Counted from the stretch's first letter, positions 10,880-22,094 are shown. The stretch is DNA of 64,000 nt from Bufo bufo (GCF_905171765.1 NC_053389.1:400320645-400384644), one strand, 5' to 3'. Numbers and translations: made by a program. The notes: generated from the letters alone by a model not told the origin.

Positions 10880-11212
10880 CCTAACAGCAGCAGCTGCATC
10901 CTATCCCTACACTGATCAGAGCAGAGTGACGTGAAGCGCTACGTGACTCCAGCTTAAATAGAGGCTGGGTCACATGCTGCACTGGCCAATCACAGCCATG
11001 CCAATAGTAGTCATGGCTGTGATGGCCTCTTGGGGCAAGTAGTATGACGCTTGTTGATTGGCTGCTTTGCAGCCTTTCAAAAAGCGCCAAGAAAGCGCCG
11101 AACACCGAACCCGGACTTTTACGAAAATGTTCGGGTTCGGGTCCGTGTCACGAACACCCCAAAATTCGGTACGAACCCGAACTATACAGTTCGGGTTCAG
11201 TCATCCCTATAC
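10880..11212. repeat. Interspersed repeat with inverted Gttcgggttcgg motifs
   Basis: A non-coding stretch with opposed copies of gttcgggttcgg and cgaacccgaac, ending in tcatcccta. It looks like a non-autonomous DNA transposon inserted in PLE-3; the left boundary is uncertain. Confidence 0.4.
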
Positions 11213-11549
11213 AAAAGTTAAAATACATGTTTAGAAAATCGATCCACCTATCAGGAGAAAAAGTTTCATTAACTGATGGGAGGCAACCTAATGTTGAATC
11301 AGCCTCAGGGTAACAACCATCTGAGAATGGAATACACTTCAGTAAGTCTTCAAAGCAAGCAAATAGAACACTGTTCAGACACACTCGAGGTGCTTTTGCA
11401 ATACAATCGAAAAAACACGCTAAAAACAAAAGCAATAGATTAATATACATAAAATCCCTGATGTTAATAGTGATATATAACGTCCTGTCTCCTATGTAAA
11501 CCTGTTGGAAATCTGGTTTCAAGCATAAAAATCCAGAAAGTTTTCCTTG

Positions 11550-12990
11550 CTAGTAGTTTTTTCTTATGATCGCCCCTCTGTATGGTTTAAATACCCTTTC
11601 AATTCCACAGAAGGTAGAGAAAGATAAATCACCCCTGTGGACATCACGGAAGTGTCTGGAAACTGCGGCATTCAGTGCATTCTCATTATTCGCATCGGAT
11701 CCTTGTTTTTTTTTATTTGTAGTGCATCCCATGTACTGCAATTTACGGGAAGTGCAGCAAATGAGATACACAGCATACTTAGTGTTGCAACTAATACAGG
11801 ATGACATTTTAAAGGTAATATTGATTTTGTATAATGTAAAGGTTTTTGTTGTTGTAACAAAGTTTCAACAGTGACAGATCTTATGCCCGCACCTATAAAA
11901 GCCTTTTGTTTCCAGCCAAGTACATGATGGTTTTTTAGAAAGAAACAAGCTGGGGGATAGTATAGAGCCGACCGTATGAGCTCTTTTTGCAACACATTTA
12001 TCTCTCCCTAGTAAAATATCCGAGAAAACCTTGTCTTGGCACAAAATAGGAATATATTTATTTAGGATATTAGTAACCTGTTTGTACTCCTGGCTATACA
12101 CTGTGGAAAAAACAATGCCCTTCTTTTTGGACTGGTTCTCATGCATACCCCTGGAAAATGGAGCTAGTAAATCTTTCATCCTGGTATCAGAGGCATATTT
12201 TATGCCTCGTTCCAAAGACCAGGTGGGGTATTTCCTAGCCAAAAAACGGCTAGAAATTCTCTGACATTCAATTTGAAAAGTCGCATCATCTGAGCAGTTA
12301 CTTCTAGACCATATAAACTCGCCCCTTGAAATATTTTTATTGATGTGTAATGGATAACATGATGTCGCTTGCAATAAAGAATTGCCCGCAGTAGGTTTAA
12401 TGTAAGTGGCAGAGACAATATCATGATTGCATGCAGTGAGCAACAGGTCCAAAAAATGTATACTCATTGTGTCAAAATTTAAAGTGAAACTTAAATTACA
12501 ATCATTGTTGTTGATAAATGTTCCGAAAGCAATGATATCCTCCTGACAAACTTCCCAAATAATGAGGAGGTAATTTATAAATCTACCATATCATATTAGG
12601 TGCGATGAAAAGGGATTTTCTTCCGAAAAAATATAAGACTCCTCCCACCACGCCACAAACAGGTTAGCTAACGAAGGTGAAGATTTAGCCCCCATCGATG
12701 CATCCCGCACTTGTAAGAAAAACTCACCATCAAACACCAAATAATTGTGTTTTAACAAAAAATCAACTAAGGAAAAAAAAATTTGTTTAACCCCATTATT
12801 ATAGAAGCTGTAACTGTTCAGATGATGCGACAGATCCTATAATGCTAATTCATGCGGTATGCTGGAGTACAAAGATCCCACATCACAGGTTATCCAGCAG
12901 TAACTGGATTTCCACTGAATGTCCTGAAGGGACTGCAAAACATGCTTGCTGTCTCTAAGGTAACCTGGGACCTGTAGTACTAAAGGTTGC
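11550..12990 (-). pseudogene. PLE-3 reverse transcriptase / GIY-YIG endonuclease, degenerate
   Basis: Three remnants run on the minus strand. Near 12930-12830 the frame encodes the RT motif CDVGSLYSSIPHEL. In 12467-11865 (200 codons) the RT C-terminal block appears (HFLDLLLTA, then AGNSLLQATSCYP), ending in the cysteine-rich linker (WLETKGFYRCGHKICHC). In 11807-11550 a GIY-YIG-like segment reads YAVYLICCTSRKLQYMGCTT, with Y-M-G where Y-V/I-G is usual. The active-site YxDD block is not intact. Penelope-like proteins nick target DNA with the GIY-YIG domain and reverse-transcribe element RNA at the nick. Stops and frame changes make this copy inactive. Confidence 0.75.
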
Positions 12991-13517
12991 AGGATCCTAT
13001 CCACTTACTGACCTAATCTTTCATTCAGGGAATCTGTCTATTTTAAGCTTTTTAACATGCCACTGTACTTCCTCCTGGGTCAGACAGGGGACTTTTAATG
13101 GGGAATTTACTTTTACATTCTGCATTTCATCTGACAGTTCATTTTCTTCTGTGAATACATTGGAGAAAAAATATTTAATAGCTTTGCTTTCTCCTCGTCG
13201 CTCTCTGCGACTCCCCCCTCATTACTCTGTAAAGGGCAGACTCCTTCAGACTTATACTTTTTACCATTTATATAAGTGAAGAACATTTTAGGGTTAGTAT
13301 TACTCTCTTTGGCAATTAATCTCTTGGTCTTTAGATTTTATTTGTTTTTTACATATTCTATTTTTTTCCTTATAGTTTTTCAGTGCTTCTGCGCTACCCT
13401 CTTGTTTTAGTGATTTAAATGCTTTCTTTTTGTCATTTATTGCTTTCTTTACAGTTCTATTTATCCACATTGTTTTTTCTTGCTCCTTAACCTTTTATTC
13501 TCATAAGGTATGTACCT

Positions 13518-14545
13518 CTAACAATTATATTTTAGGATGCATTTAAAAATATACAATTTTGTGGATGTATTTTTATTTTTGAGGACGTTGTCCCAGTTAG
13601 TTAGGCCTATGGCCTCTCTTAGTTGGCTAAATTTAGCTTTTTTGAATTTTGGTATTTTTGTTCCTCCCAGATGAAACACTCTTTTGAATGACAATTGGAA
13701 GGTTATTACTTTATGGTCACTATTTCCCAGGTGTCCCCCAACCTGCACGTCTGTTGTTCTGTCAGGTCTATTGGTTAATACTAAAGAGGACCTTTCACCA
13801 GAATAAAACATCTAAACTAACTATACAGACATGGAGAGCGGCGCCCAGGGACCCCCCTGCACTTACTATTATACCTGGGCGCCGCTCCGTTCTCCCGTTA
13901 TAGCCTCTGGTATCTTCATAGTTAGGCTCCACCCAGGGGAACCTGCCGGCGTCTCCTTCTCCCATGCTGTAGCGCTGGCAAATCGCAGCGCTCAGCTCAT
14001 AGCCTGAGAGTTTTTTTTTCTCTCAGGCTATGAGCTGAGCGCTGCGATTGGCCAGCGCTACAGCATGGGAGAAGGAGACGCCGGCAGGTTCCCCTGGGTG
14101 GAGCCTAACTATGAAGATACCGGAGGCTATAACGGGAGAACGGAGCGACGCCCAGGTATAATAGTAAGTGCAGGGGGATCCCTGGGCGCCGCTCTACATG
14201 TCTGTATAGTTAGGTTAGATGTTTTATTCTAATGAAAGGTCCTCTTAAGTCCAGTATGGCCGTCCCTCTAGTCGGTTCCTGAACCAGTTGGGAAAGGTAA
14301 TTGTCTTTGGTTATTGCTAAGAACCTGTTTCCTTTATGAGATGTATAGGTTTCAGTTTCCCAGTCTATATCTGGGTAGTTGAAGTCCCCCATAATTACAA
14401 CCTCATTATGATTTGCCACCTCGTCTATTTCGTTTAGTAGTAGATTTTCTGTGGACTCTGGTATTATAGGTGGTCTATAATAAACTCCTATTAGTATTTT
14501 ATTATTGTTTTTGCCTCCATGCATTTCTACCCACAGTGACTCCAC
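13518..14545 (-). pseudogene. CR1 ORF2 apurinic-type endonuclease domain, split by a MITE
   Basis: The upstream fragment (14545-14250) carries the APE-like endonuclease motifs GVYYRPP, VVIMGDFNYPDIDWE and NRFLAI. The MITE then interrupts the frame, and the downstream fragment (13781-13518) resumes at LVLTNRPDRTTDVQVGGHLGNSDHKVI, containing the conserved S-D-H catalytic motif. In CR1 the domain nicks target DNA to prime reverse transcription. The insertion plus loss of RT make this copy non-functional. Confidence 0.8.
13785..14245. mobile_element. 461-bp near-perfect palindromic MITE, TAA duplication
   Basis: The whole element is one palindrome centred near 14015. Ends are agaggacctttca and tgaaaggtcctct, flanked by TAA at 13782-13784 and 14246-14248. 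CR1 copy 3 has the same site uninterrupted near 63181. The 3-bp TWA-type duplication suggests PIF/Harbinger mobilisation. Confidence 0.85.
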
Positions 14546-14939
14546 ATGTTCATGTCCCTAACTTATATCTTCTCACAGTGTGGGCTTTAGACAGGACTTG
14601 TATAAAGGCAGACCCCTCCCCCTCTCCGGTTTTGGAAATCCTTTCTGAACAGACTGTAACCCTGTACATTAACTGCCCAGTCATAGCTATCATCCAGCCA
14701 TGTCTCAGTTATTCCCACTATGTCAAGTCGTCCTCACACATCACTAATTCCAGTTCCCCAGTTTTATTAGTCAGGCTTCTGGCATTAGTATACAATCATT
14801 TAAGAGGTTTATGTATATTTTGTACCCTACACTTTTTCTTCTGAGCTGTTCTAGTCCCTCCTACTATTTCTCCCCCAGTCCCATTACCTTTCCCCGGTCT
14901 CTATCTTCCCATCCTATAACATAATTACCCCCCCAGTCC

Positions 14940-15695
14940 CTAGTTTAAACACTTCTCCAACCTTCTAGCCATCTTTTCCCCCAATACAGCTGCCCCTTCC
15001 CCATTGAGGTGCAGCCCATCCCTACGATAGAGCCTGGGGCTGACAGAGAAGTAGGCCCAGTTCTCCAGGAACCCAAACCCCTCCTTCCTACACCAGTTCT
15101 TGAGCCACTTGTTTACTTCCCTAATCTCCTGCTGCCTTTCTTGTGTGGCTCGTGGTACAGGTAGTAATTTGGAAAACACTACCTTTGAGATCCTTGCCCT
15201 AAGCGTGTTACCTAAATCCCTAAAATAATTTTTACGGACGCTCCACCTACCTCTAACTTTGTCATTGGTTCCAATATGGACCATGACTGCTGCATCTTCT
15301 CCAGCCCCTCCCAGTAATCTGTCAACCCGATCCGCGATGTGCTGAACTCGAGCATCAGGAAGACAACACACCGTTCGACGATCCCAGTCTTTGTGACAGA
15401 TTGCCCTATCTGTACCCCTAATAATTGAGTCTCCCACTACCAGCACCTGTCTGTCCTGCCCTGCTCTCCTGGTCCTCTGCTTAGTGGAGCTGACATTCCC
15501 CTGACTGGCAGAGGAAGTGTCCGGCTGCAGCAGTGCTCTCCCTGAACCGACATGCCCCTCATCTACCGACCTTGAAAACTTGTTGGGGTGTGTCAGATCA
15601 GGGCTAGCCTCCCTGGCACTCTTCCCTCTACCCTGCTTTCTAACTGTTACCAAGCTAGCTCCCTCACTTTCCTCTTCATACATTTCCTCAGCCAC
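14940..15695 (-). CDS. CR1 ORF1 protein with SGNH esterase domain
   Basis: An open frame of 251 codons. The N-terminal ~85 residues are charged and low-complexity (MYEEESEGASL...). From about residue 95 a GDSL/SGNH-hydrolase fold is evident: nucleophile block VVGDSIIRGTD, the GTND block in VMVHIGTNDKVRGRW, and the catalytic D-x-x-H in RRDGLHLNGEGAAVL. This matches the esterase-type ORF1 known from CR1/L2 LINEs, an RNA-binding accessory protein whose enzymatic role is unsettled. All three motif blocks look intact and I see no internal stop, unusual beside the broken ORF2. The first methionine is taken as start, but family members are often longer, so the N-terminus may be truncated where homology stops at about 15712. 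Confidence 0.8.
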   Translation of the reverse strand: MAEEMYEEESEGASLVTVRKQGRGKSAREASPDLTHPNKFSRSVDEGHVGSGRALLQPDTSSASQGNVSSTKQRTRRAGQDRQVLVVGDSIIRGTDRAICHKDWDRRTVCCLPDARVQHIADRVDRLLGGAGEDAAVMVHIGTNDKVRGRWSVRKNYFRDLGNTLRARISKVVFSKLLPVPRATQERQQEIREVNKWLKNWCRKEGFGFLENWAYFSVSPRLYRRDGLHLNGEGAAVLGEKMARRLEKCLN

Positions 15696-15712
15696 CGTGA
15701 TGATGTACCTGA

Positions 15713-16639
15713 TTTGTAGCGATTCATGACAAATTCATTAGTAATTAATTTCTTGTCAAACTTCAACAAATCAGCCAAAACAAATTTTTCAAAACTTCGC
15801 TCATTTCTAATTATAATAAGGGATGAGCGAATTTTTGAAATTTTTTTTGAAAAAGTTTGGTTCAATACGAATTTCTTTGTGGCAAATCGCATAAAAAAAA
15901 CGGCTATTTCCTGGTTGCATAGAGCCTTTATAGTGATGTAGAACACTGTACCTTGCAGTAACACGCATAGGGAGTCTGCTATGGTAGTGAAACAATACTG
16001 TGAGTCAGTATGACATGTAGATTACAGGCGTCGCTCAATGAATCACTGCACACATCACTTATTTGGGCAACTACGGGGCCAAAACTGACCAAATAACTCA
16101 AGTGTGAACTCAGACTTACAGGTCAATGTTAGTGTCAAGAAGAAGCACACTCCTTTTACACCGTCGGCAGCTGATTCCACATAGATGTCTACAGAACCTG
16201 TTCTATTAAATGCTTATACAAGTAGAGCCCCCCGACAGAGTGGAGAGGGTGTCAGAAGTAAGTTTGTGTTGACGTCACTGATTGTTTTGTCCTTCCTCTG
16301 GTCCGTCAGAACAATAACCCCCAAAAAACTGATCCTGTTGTGGAGCATCCAACTTCACTGGGTCAGCATTTGGTCAGTAATCCATCAGTATTGCTAAAGC
16401 CCAAAAAAACAGGAGTGGATCCGAAACAGAGATGACACATGAATGGAATATTTGCATGTTTTCTGTGTTTTGTGCCCACTCTTGCATTTAGCTACCAAAT
16501 CATAAGCCAAGTCTGATGCAAAATAGGGACCATGTAATGCAGGCCTTACAGCTGTTATACAGACAGGATCCATTGTGCATCTAATTTTTTCTTCCTTCAG
16601 ACAGATCAGAAGAAGGGTCAAATAAATGATGTTGTCAGC
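15713..16639. repeat. AT-rich abutting repeat ends, then unassigned sequence
   Basis: At 15790-15860 two terminus-like motifs face each other (aaacttcgctcatttct and agggatgagcgaattttt), suggesting two non-autonomous elements meeting end to end. From about 15960 to 16639 I see no gene or defined repeat. Confidence 0.4.
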
Positions 16640-16961
16640 CAGGCCAAAAGGCAAAATAGTGGCCCAGTCATGAAGTGGGGAGGGTGGGAACAGCATGAGA
16701 AGTCCACAGAGTGGCCCTATGACATAGTGGTGACGAGGAAGCAGCATGAGGAGACCACAGACTGGCACAATGACAGTGTGGAGGTGGCAGAAGCAGCATC
16801 AGAAGGCCACCAAATGGCACAATGACAGAGTGTGGAGGTGGCAGCATCATCAGGGGAAGGCCACAGAGTGGCACAATGACAGTGTGGAGGTGGCAGAGGC
16901 AGCATCAGAAGGCCACCGAATGGCACAATGACAGAGTGCGGAGATGGCAGCAGCAGCAGCA
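16640..16961. repeat. hAT-A 3' minisatellite, part 1
   Basis: About five imperfect copies of a ~60-bp unit built on cacagagtggcacaatgaca and gtggaggtggcagcagcatc. The same unit resumes at 19167. Reading frames through it are repeat artefacts. Confidence 0.75.
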
Positions 16962-19166
16962 TGTTGTGCTTTTTCATAAATATATAAAACATTTATCTAA
17001 ATATCATAATTATAGTAGATAAATACAGATTGCTATATGTATGTATTTTAAAGATGGCCGAGAGAGGGTCATGGGAGGGACAGTAATTTCTTCTCATGGA
17101 TGTACCAGTCTTAAGAGAGGTCTTCTTGTCTCCTTAGGGATTTATGACAAGAGATAAGGGTGCTCTCCAGATGCAGATGGTGCTAATTACCTCTACAGTT
17201 TGGTATTTATTAATGAAGCAGAAAATCTGTGATATCTATATACGCTTATTATCAACCTTAGTTTTGTATAAATCAATAAGACATATGTATTGTTTTATAA
17301 TGTTACTTATTATTAAGGATGCTTATGTATCTGTTATCATATATACATTTTTAAATAGGAACGCATATATTCCTATTATATGATAAAAAAAAGTTTAGGT
17401 ATACACTTTGTTAATGAGCATCTGTTAAGATGTGGTATTTTAACTAATCATCACCCGTTGGTGTAGCAGAGGAGGCACAGATATCTTTATGAGAAAACAA
17501 GCTCATAATTTTATCTGTAACATAAATTCAACCATGTGAGAAACATTCAAAGGGCGCCTAAAAGTTTGTGCTCAATTGGTAGAAGTGTCAGAATTAATCC
17601 CTCTAGCTTTGATTTAGGTTCCAGAGGTCATGTGTATAGAATGTGAGGTAAAGTCATACTTGGATATTTAACCCTTAATAGAATGATTCTAATAGCTTAG
17701 GTAATAGTGTCACCTAGGGGTAAATGAGCAACATTACCCCCACAGCAGAATGTATTTTGGGTAATACAATGACATCACAGTCCTTATCACATGTGCACAC
17801 CTAGCCGACAATGATTGGAATACTCCAAGCTCGGAAGGTGTGTCTAACTGATAAGTTTGTGATCATAAACCACACGCACATGAGGAAAGGGACCAAAAAC
17901 AAGAAGAAAAAAAAGAGAAAACACAGAGAAACAAAGAAAACCCAGGAGAAATATCCTTATGACCAGATCGTACCTTAGAGCTGACTTCCCTTAGTCTCTG
18001 CACATATAGTAGCATAGTACATAAGGCCGAAAAAAGACATTTGTCCATCCAGTTTGGCCTGTTATCCTGCAAGTTGATCCAGAGGAAGGCAAAAAAAAAA
18101 AACTGTGAGGTAGAAGCCAATTTTTCCCACTTTAGGGGAATAAAAAATTCCTTTCCGACTCCAATCAGGCAATCAGAATAACTCCCTGGATCAACGACCT
18201 CTCTCTAGTAGCTATAGCCTGTAATTACGCTCCAGAAATACATCCAGGCCCCTCTTGAATTTCTTTATTGTACTCACCATCACCACCTCCTCAGGCAGAG
18301 AGTTCCATAGTCTCACTGCTCTTACCGTAAAGAATCCTTTTCTATGTTTGTGTGCAAACCTTCTTTCCTCCAGACGCAGAGGATGTCGCCTCGTCACAGT
18401 TAAAGTCCTGGGGATAAATAGATGATGGGATAGATCTCTGTACTGACCCCTGATATATTTATACATATTAATTAGATCTCCCCTCAGTCGTCTTTTTTCT
18501 CAGTAATGTATAACTTTATTTTGTGTAGTATTGATAAAAATTAATCAGCTTGATATTTAGTAAACTCCCCGCTGTTGGCGGATGTATAATTCTTAAAAGT
18601 ACTACAGTACATCAATATTGTCACTATTCAGTAACGATGCATATTACTGAATAAAAGACCTAAATATTGATTTCAGAGGTAACTCTCTGATTGGAATAAT
18701 TTCATTTCATAGTCAATACCAGGCTTGATAATTTATATTGCTACCCCATTATCCGATATTTGCCATAGTTGGGTGCAGAGCAAGAGTTCATATATTTTAT
18801 TAACATTGTTGAGTTTTTATATCTAAAAATTGTGGTCGAGGCAGATTGCATCATATTCTTCTGTCTGAGAGATACTGTGTATACGCTGGTATTTGTGTGG
18901 TACTGTATATCACTGTGTATCTTTGCAGATTATTGAGTTTCCCATTGATTAATCTTTGATTGTATTTTAAATTATTGTATAATAAATCATTTATATTTTT
19001 GCATAGATGCTTGTACCTTGTTTTACTGATTGCAGAATATAATTAAATAACCAATCAAACTCTTTTTGAGGTGTTATATATGTCCACCTCGAGGATCAAT
19101 AATCATTTGAAAATATTTCTTTGATGCTTTCTTTTATATAAAGCCTTTTGCTTTATATCCCCAACA
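16962..19166. mobile_element. Putative solo LTR with AGCA target duplication
   Basis: The 2205-bp insert starts TGTTGTGC and ends CCCCAACA (TG...CA with a short inverted repeat). It is flanked by AGCA at 16958-16961 and 19167-19170 and splits the hAT-A minisatellite. The inside is AT-rich, lacks protein-coding domains, and holds a CR1 fragment (18009-18501). aataaa-type signals lie near the right end. The LTR interpretation is an inference from ends and TSD. Confidence 0.45.
18009..18501 (-). mobile_element. CR1 LINE, copy 2: 3'-terminal fragment
   Basis: It encodes on the minus strand the C-terminus of CR1 ORF2 (FFTVRAVRLWNSLPEEVV and FKRGLDVFLE) followed by the 3' UTR end shared with copy 3. 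It is 5' truncated at about 18501, as is usual for LINE insertions. Confidence 0.85.
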
Positions 19167-19400
19167 AGCATCAGAAGGAGGGCACAGGGTGACACAATGA
19201 CAGAGTGTGGAGGTGGCAGCAGCATCAGGAGGCCACAGAGTGGCAAGGTGACATAATGTTGAGGTAGCAACAGCATCAGGAGACCACAGAGTGGAAAGGT
19301 GACATAGTGTGGAGGTGGCAGAAGCATGAGGAGACCACAGAGTGACCTGGTGACAGAGTGGGGAGGTGGGTGGCAGTACCAGTACCATCTGAAGATGGTA
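19167..19400. repeat. hAT-A 3' minisatellite, part 2
   Basis: Four imperfect copies of the same unit as 16640-16961, directly downstream (minus sense) of the transposase stop. Confidence 0.75.
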
Positions 19401-19529
19401 GGTGAAAGAAGGAGCCCTTGGCATCAGATGTGTGGCATCAGGTGGGTGGCAGCATCAGAATAGTAGCTGAGGCAGGTACCCAGAAGAAACCGGTCTCTTT
19501 TGTCGGTGTGTTGGTGTGGCACCATGGAT

Positions 19530-20236
19530 GATCTAGTCTGATGCATAAGGCATTGGTGGGTGGAAATCCTGGCTGAACCACACCTGATTCATCTTGACAA
19601 AGGTCAGTCTCTCCACATTTTGGGTGGACAGGCGAGTTCTTCTTGGGGTAACTATGGCCCCCGCCGCACTAAACACCTGCTCTGATGCCAGCTTTTCCAG
19701 GGCAAACTCTGTCAGTTGAGGCCACAAATCCAGTTTGGCTGCCCAGTAGTCCAAAGGATCTCCAATGTGGGGTGGCAGGGTGCTGTCTAAGTATGCCATC
19801 ACCTGCTGGTTCAGGTCCTGCTCCAGGTCTAGCTGCTGCTGCTGGTGAGTAGTTACTTCACTAGGCGGGTGAAGAAAGCTGCTCATCAGCGACTCTAGAC
19901 TCAAGTTGCTGCTGATGGAGCTGGAACTGCTCCTACCCCCTTACTCCGCCACAGCAGCCATGGCAGTGGAATGTAAGCACAGGGGGCTCCCCCGGTCAGA
20001 CCTGCAAGAGGATGGCTGATGGCGCAGATAGGCAGCGGCCAACTGACTACGTAGGATGTCTCTATGTAATTCAGTTTGTCCTTCTTCTCAGCGAGTGTAA
20101 AAAAGTGTCGAAAAACCACCCATTTCGCTACACATTGCTTGTGCTCCAATGTCCTCCTCCTCCAGTTCAGCCCCCACAGGGCTCATGAGGCCATGAGATC
20201 TAGGCGCCACGTCTCCAGTCCCCTGACCAGCCAGGT
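19530..20236 (-). pseudogene. hAT-A transposase, C-terminal part
   Basis: The minus-strand frame 19904-19533 encodes a clear hAT C-terminal dimerisation region (DPLDYWAAKLDLWPQLTEF, then EQVFSAAGAIVTPRRTRLS, then NVERLTFVKMN). Upstream (20149-19901) the frame is broken by stops. In the family this domain mediates multimerisation and completes the RNase-H-like catalytic fold. The piece ends at 20236 exactly where the 14-bp repeat meets the inserted block; the preceding protein segment lies 20 kb away at 40137. It cannot be expressed as one protein. Confidence 0.8.
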
Positions 20237-20253
20237 ATAAAGGTAGTTGTAGA

Positions 20254-20910
20254 TATATTCAATGGAGAGAAAATCTAAATCGCACATCCTCAATACTATG
20301 CTTTTGATATGAACAACTGTTTAACATTACAGCATAATACAACGTGGCTATACAGCACTATTATCAATCTATTGCTGTGCACTATTAGGAGGCATTAGTA
20401 TACAGTTTGATCAAAGAGCATAGGCCCACTTACCACGACAAGGTTGCCTCTATCAAGTGGGGACCTACTCTAACTTTGGCGCGGCACTGTGCGGCGACCG
20501 TCGCGCCCCCACACAGCTCCAGCAGGCAACGGGACCCAGTGGCCGTCGCTGCTTTTGTGCTGTGCTGGTGGAGTGATGGGGCCCAGGGCCTAGGTGGCTC
20601 TGCCGCGCAGTGAGGGCGCTGTGCGGCTGCTGGGTCCCATTACCTGCTGGAGCAGCGTGGGGGCGCGACGGTCGCCGCATAGTGCCGCGCCAAAGATAGA
20701 GAAGGTCCCCACTTGACAGAGGCCACCTTGTTGTGGTAAGTGGGCCTATGCTCTTTGATCAAACTGTATACTAATGCCTCCTAATAGTGCACAGCAATAG
20801 ATTGATAATAGCACTGCATAGCCACGTTGTATCATGCTGTAATGTTAAACAGTTGTTTATATCAAAAGCATAGTATTGAGGACGTGCAATTTAGATTTTC
20901 TCTCATATGG
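20254..20910. repeat. Large inverted repeat of element R
   Basis: The left arm 20254-20540 is the near reverse complement of about 20620-20910. Both carry the gcataggcccacttacc-type and gggcgcgacggtcgcc-type blocks. The spacer of about 80 bp is GC-rich. Confidence 0.85.
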
Positions 20911-21141
20911 AAAATATTATATAGACTTTTCTCTCTTTTTCCCCCCTCTGAGTCAGCACTCCTCCCCATTCGGCTTAGGTGCTTTTAATTAGCAGAAGTC
21001 TGCAAAGGGTTCATAAATTCCTACCACCTCTCAGTTAGAGTTCCTGAGAGGCTGTAAACAGGTGAGCTCTTAGCACCTGTTCCCATTATGCGGTGCTGGA
21101 TGGTGGCCGTCGCTGCTTTTGTGCTGTGCTGTTGGAGTGAT
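20573..21141 (+). repeat. R monomer 1
   Basis: A 569-bp unit beginning gtgatggggccc and ending ctgttggagtgat directly before the first copia LTR. It recurs at 25566-26134 and, truncated and more diverged, at 30559-30899. Confidence 0.85.
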
Positions 21142-21364
21142 TGTTAGCATACAAGGTTTGTATTGTATAAGCAACAACCACTGTATGTCATTGCTATATG
21201 CCTAGTATATTGTATGGTCACTAGATGACAGTTTGTGTAACTTCCTGTTTGTCAGTTGTTCAATAAAGTTCAGTTAGTGCTCGTGCAGTTACCGAGCAGA
21301 GGTCAGTTAAACCTGAAAGACTGTCTGCCTGTCATTTGTTTAGCCCCAGAAAGTATTTCTAACA
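21142..21364 (+). repeat. Copia A 5' LTR
   Basis: Begins TG and ends CA. It contains caataaagttcag, a plausible polyadenylation signal region, and drives transcription in the family. Confidence 0.92.
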
Positions 21365-21378
21365 GGTTATGGACCCAG
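21365..21378 (+). other. Copia A primer binding site (half-tRNA type)
   Basis: The 14 nt right after the LTR, ggttatggacccag, match the complement of the anticodon-loop region of initiator tRNA-Met with one mismatch. This is the cleaved-tRNA priming known from Drosophila copia, not the usual 3' CCA priming. Confidence 0.7.
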
Positions 21379-21490
21379 GACAATCTACAGAAGCCCTGTA
21401 TATAACACAGATTACCTCTGGATAAAACCAGATACAGTGAGCTAAAGCAATTGAGTGCAGGAGACATCAACAGAAAGGCAAACAGCAGAA

Positions 21491-22094
21491 ATGGCTGCCA
21501 CCATCCCCTCAGCAAAGTTTTCCATCGCAAATCTGACAAATCAGAACTACCAATCCTGGAAATTTAAGATGAAAATGCTGCTTATAAGAGAAGGTACGTG
21601 GAAATGTATAAATGAACCCAGACCTGTACAGCCCACAGAAGAGTGGTTAGACAGAGATCAGAAAGCCTCTGTGCATAGATGATGATCAAATCATACATAT
21701 ATGTAACTGTCAAACTGCTAAAGACATGTGGGAAGGATTACAAAAAGTGCATGAAAGAGTTAATCTCAGCAATAAACTGTATTTAATCAGAAAGCTGTAT
21801 CAGACTAAGCTGCAGAAAGACCAGGACATGCAGGACTATATAAGACAGACCTTAGAAATGGTGGAGAGACTGAGAGGGATTGGAGAAGATATAAAAGATT
21901 TCCATGTTGCAGCGTTATTGTTAAGTGGACTTCCTGAAAGTTATGAGACACTTGTCACAGCTCTGGATGCACGTCCAGATGATGAACTGACACTGGAATA
22001 TGTTAAAGGCAAGTTTGTGGATGAATACAAGCGCAAAACAGAAAGCAGGAGTAATGCAAGTGTGTGTTCAGAGACTGCTTTACAGATGAAATAA
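21491..22094 (+). pseudogene. gag: Copia A Gag, broken by two frame changes
   Basis: The start at 21491 (agaaATGG, good context) opens a copia-type Gag N-terminus with FSIANLTNQNYQSWKFKMKM, continuing to about 21682. The frame shifts and resumes at about 21690-22094 with the gag-polypeptide core (LYQTKLQKDQDMQDYIRQTL, then LLLSGLPESYETLVTAL). A second shift near 22064-22094 is needed to enter the zinc-knuckle/pol frame. Gag forms the particle around element RNA. Both breaks are present at the same places in copy B, so they predate the duplication. Programmed shifting cannot be excluded from sequence alone, but two shifts in opposite directions argue for mutation. Confidence 0.85.

Larger units (their letters stand above)
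9886..13030 (-). mobile_element. Penelope-like element PLE-3 (minus strand)
   Basis: In minus-strand order: RT remnants (12990-11870), GIY-YIG-type endonuclease (11800-11550), 3' UTR, and a terminal-repeat-like region with a hammerhead motif (10815-10870) reaching down to about 9886. It is bounded by the truncated gypsy element on one side and CR1 sequence on the other. A non-coding repeat (10880-11212) interrupts the 3' part. The copy is defective. Confidence 0.7.
13031..15712 (-). mobile_element. CR1 LINE, copy 1 (3' truncated)
   Basis: Minus-strand order: ORF1 (15695-14940), endonuclease part of ORF2 (14545-13518), linker towards RT (13250-13031). The RT itself is missing because homology ends at PLE-3. 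It aligns by eye with CR1 copy 3 (62440-63391), which supports the family call and defines the MITE insertion at 13785-14245. Confidence 0.85.

Noticed and set aside
16668..16992. ORFs through the gtggaggtggcagcagcatc units on both strands
   Set aside because: Minisatellite artefacts within the hAT-A 3' region.
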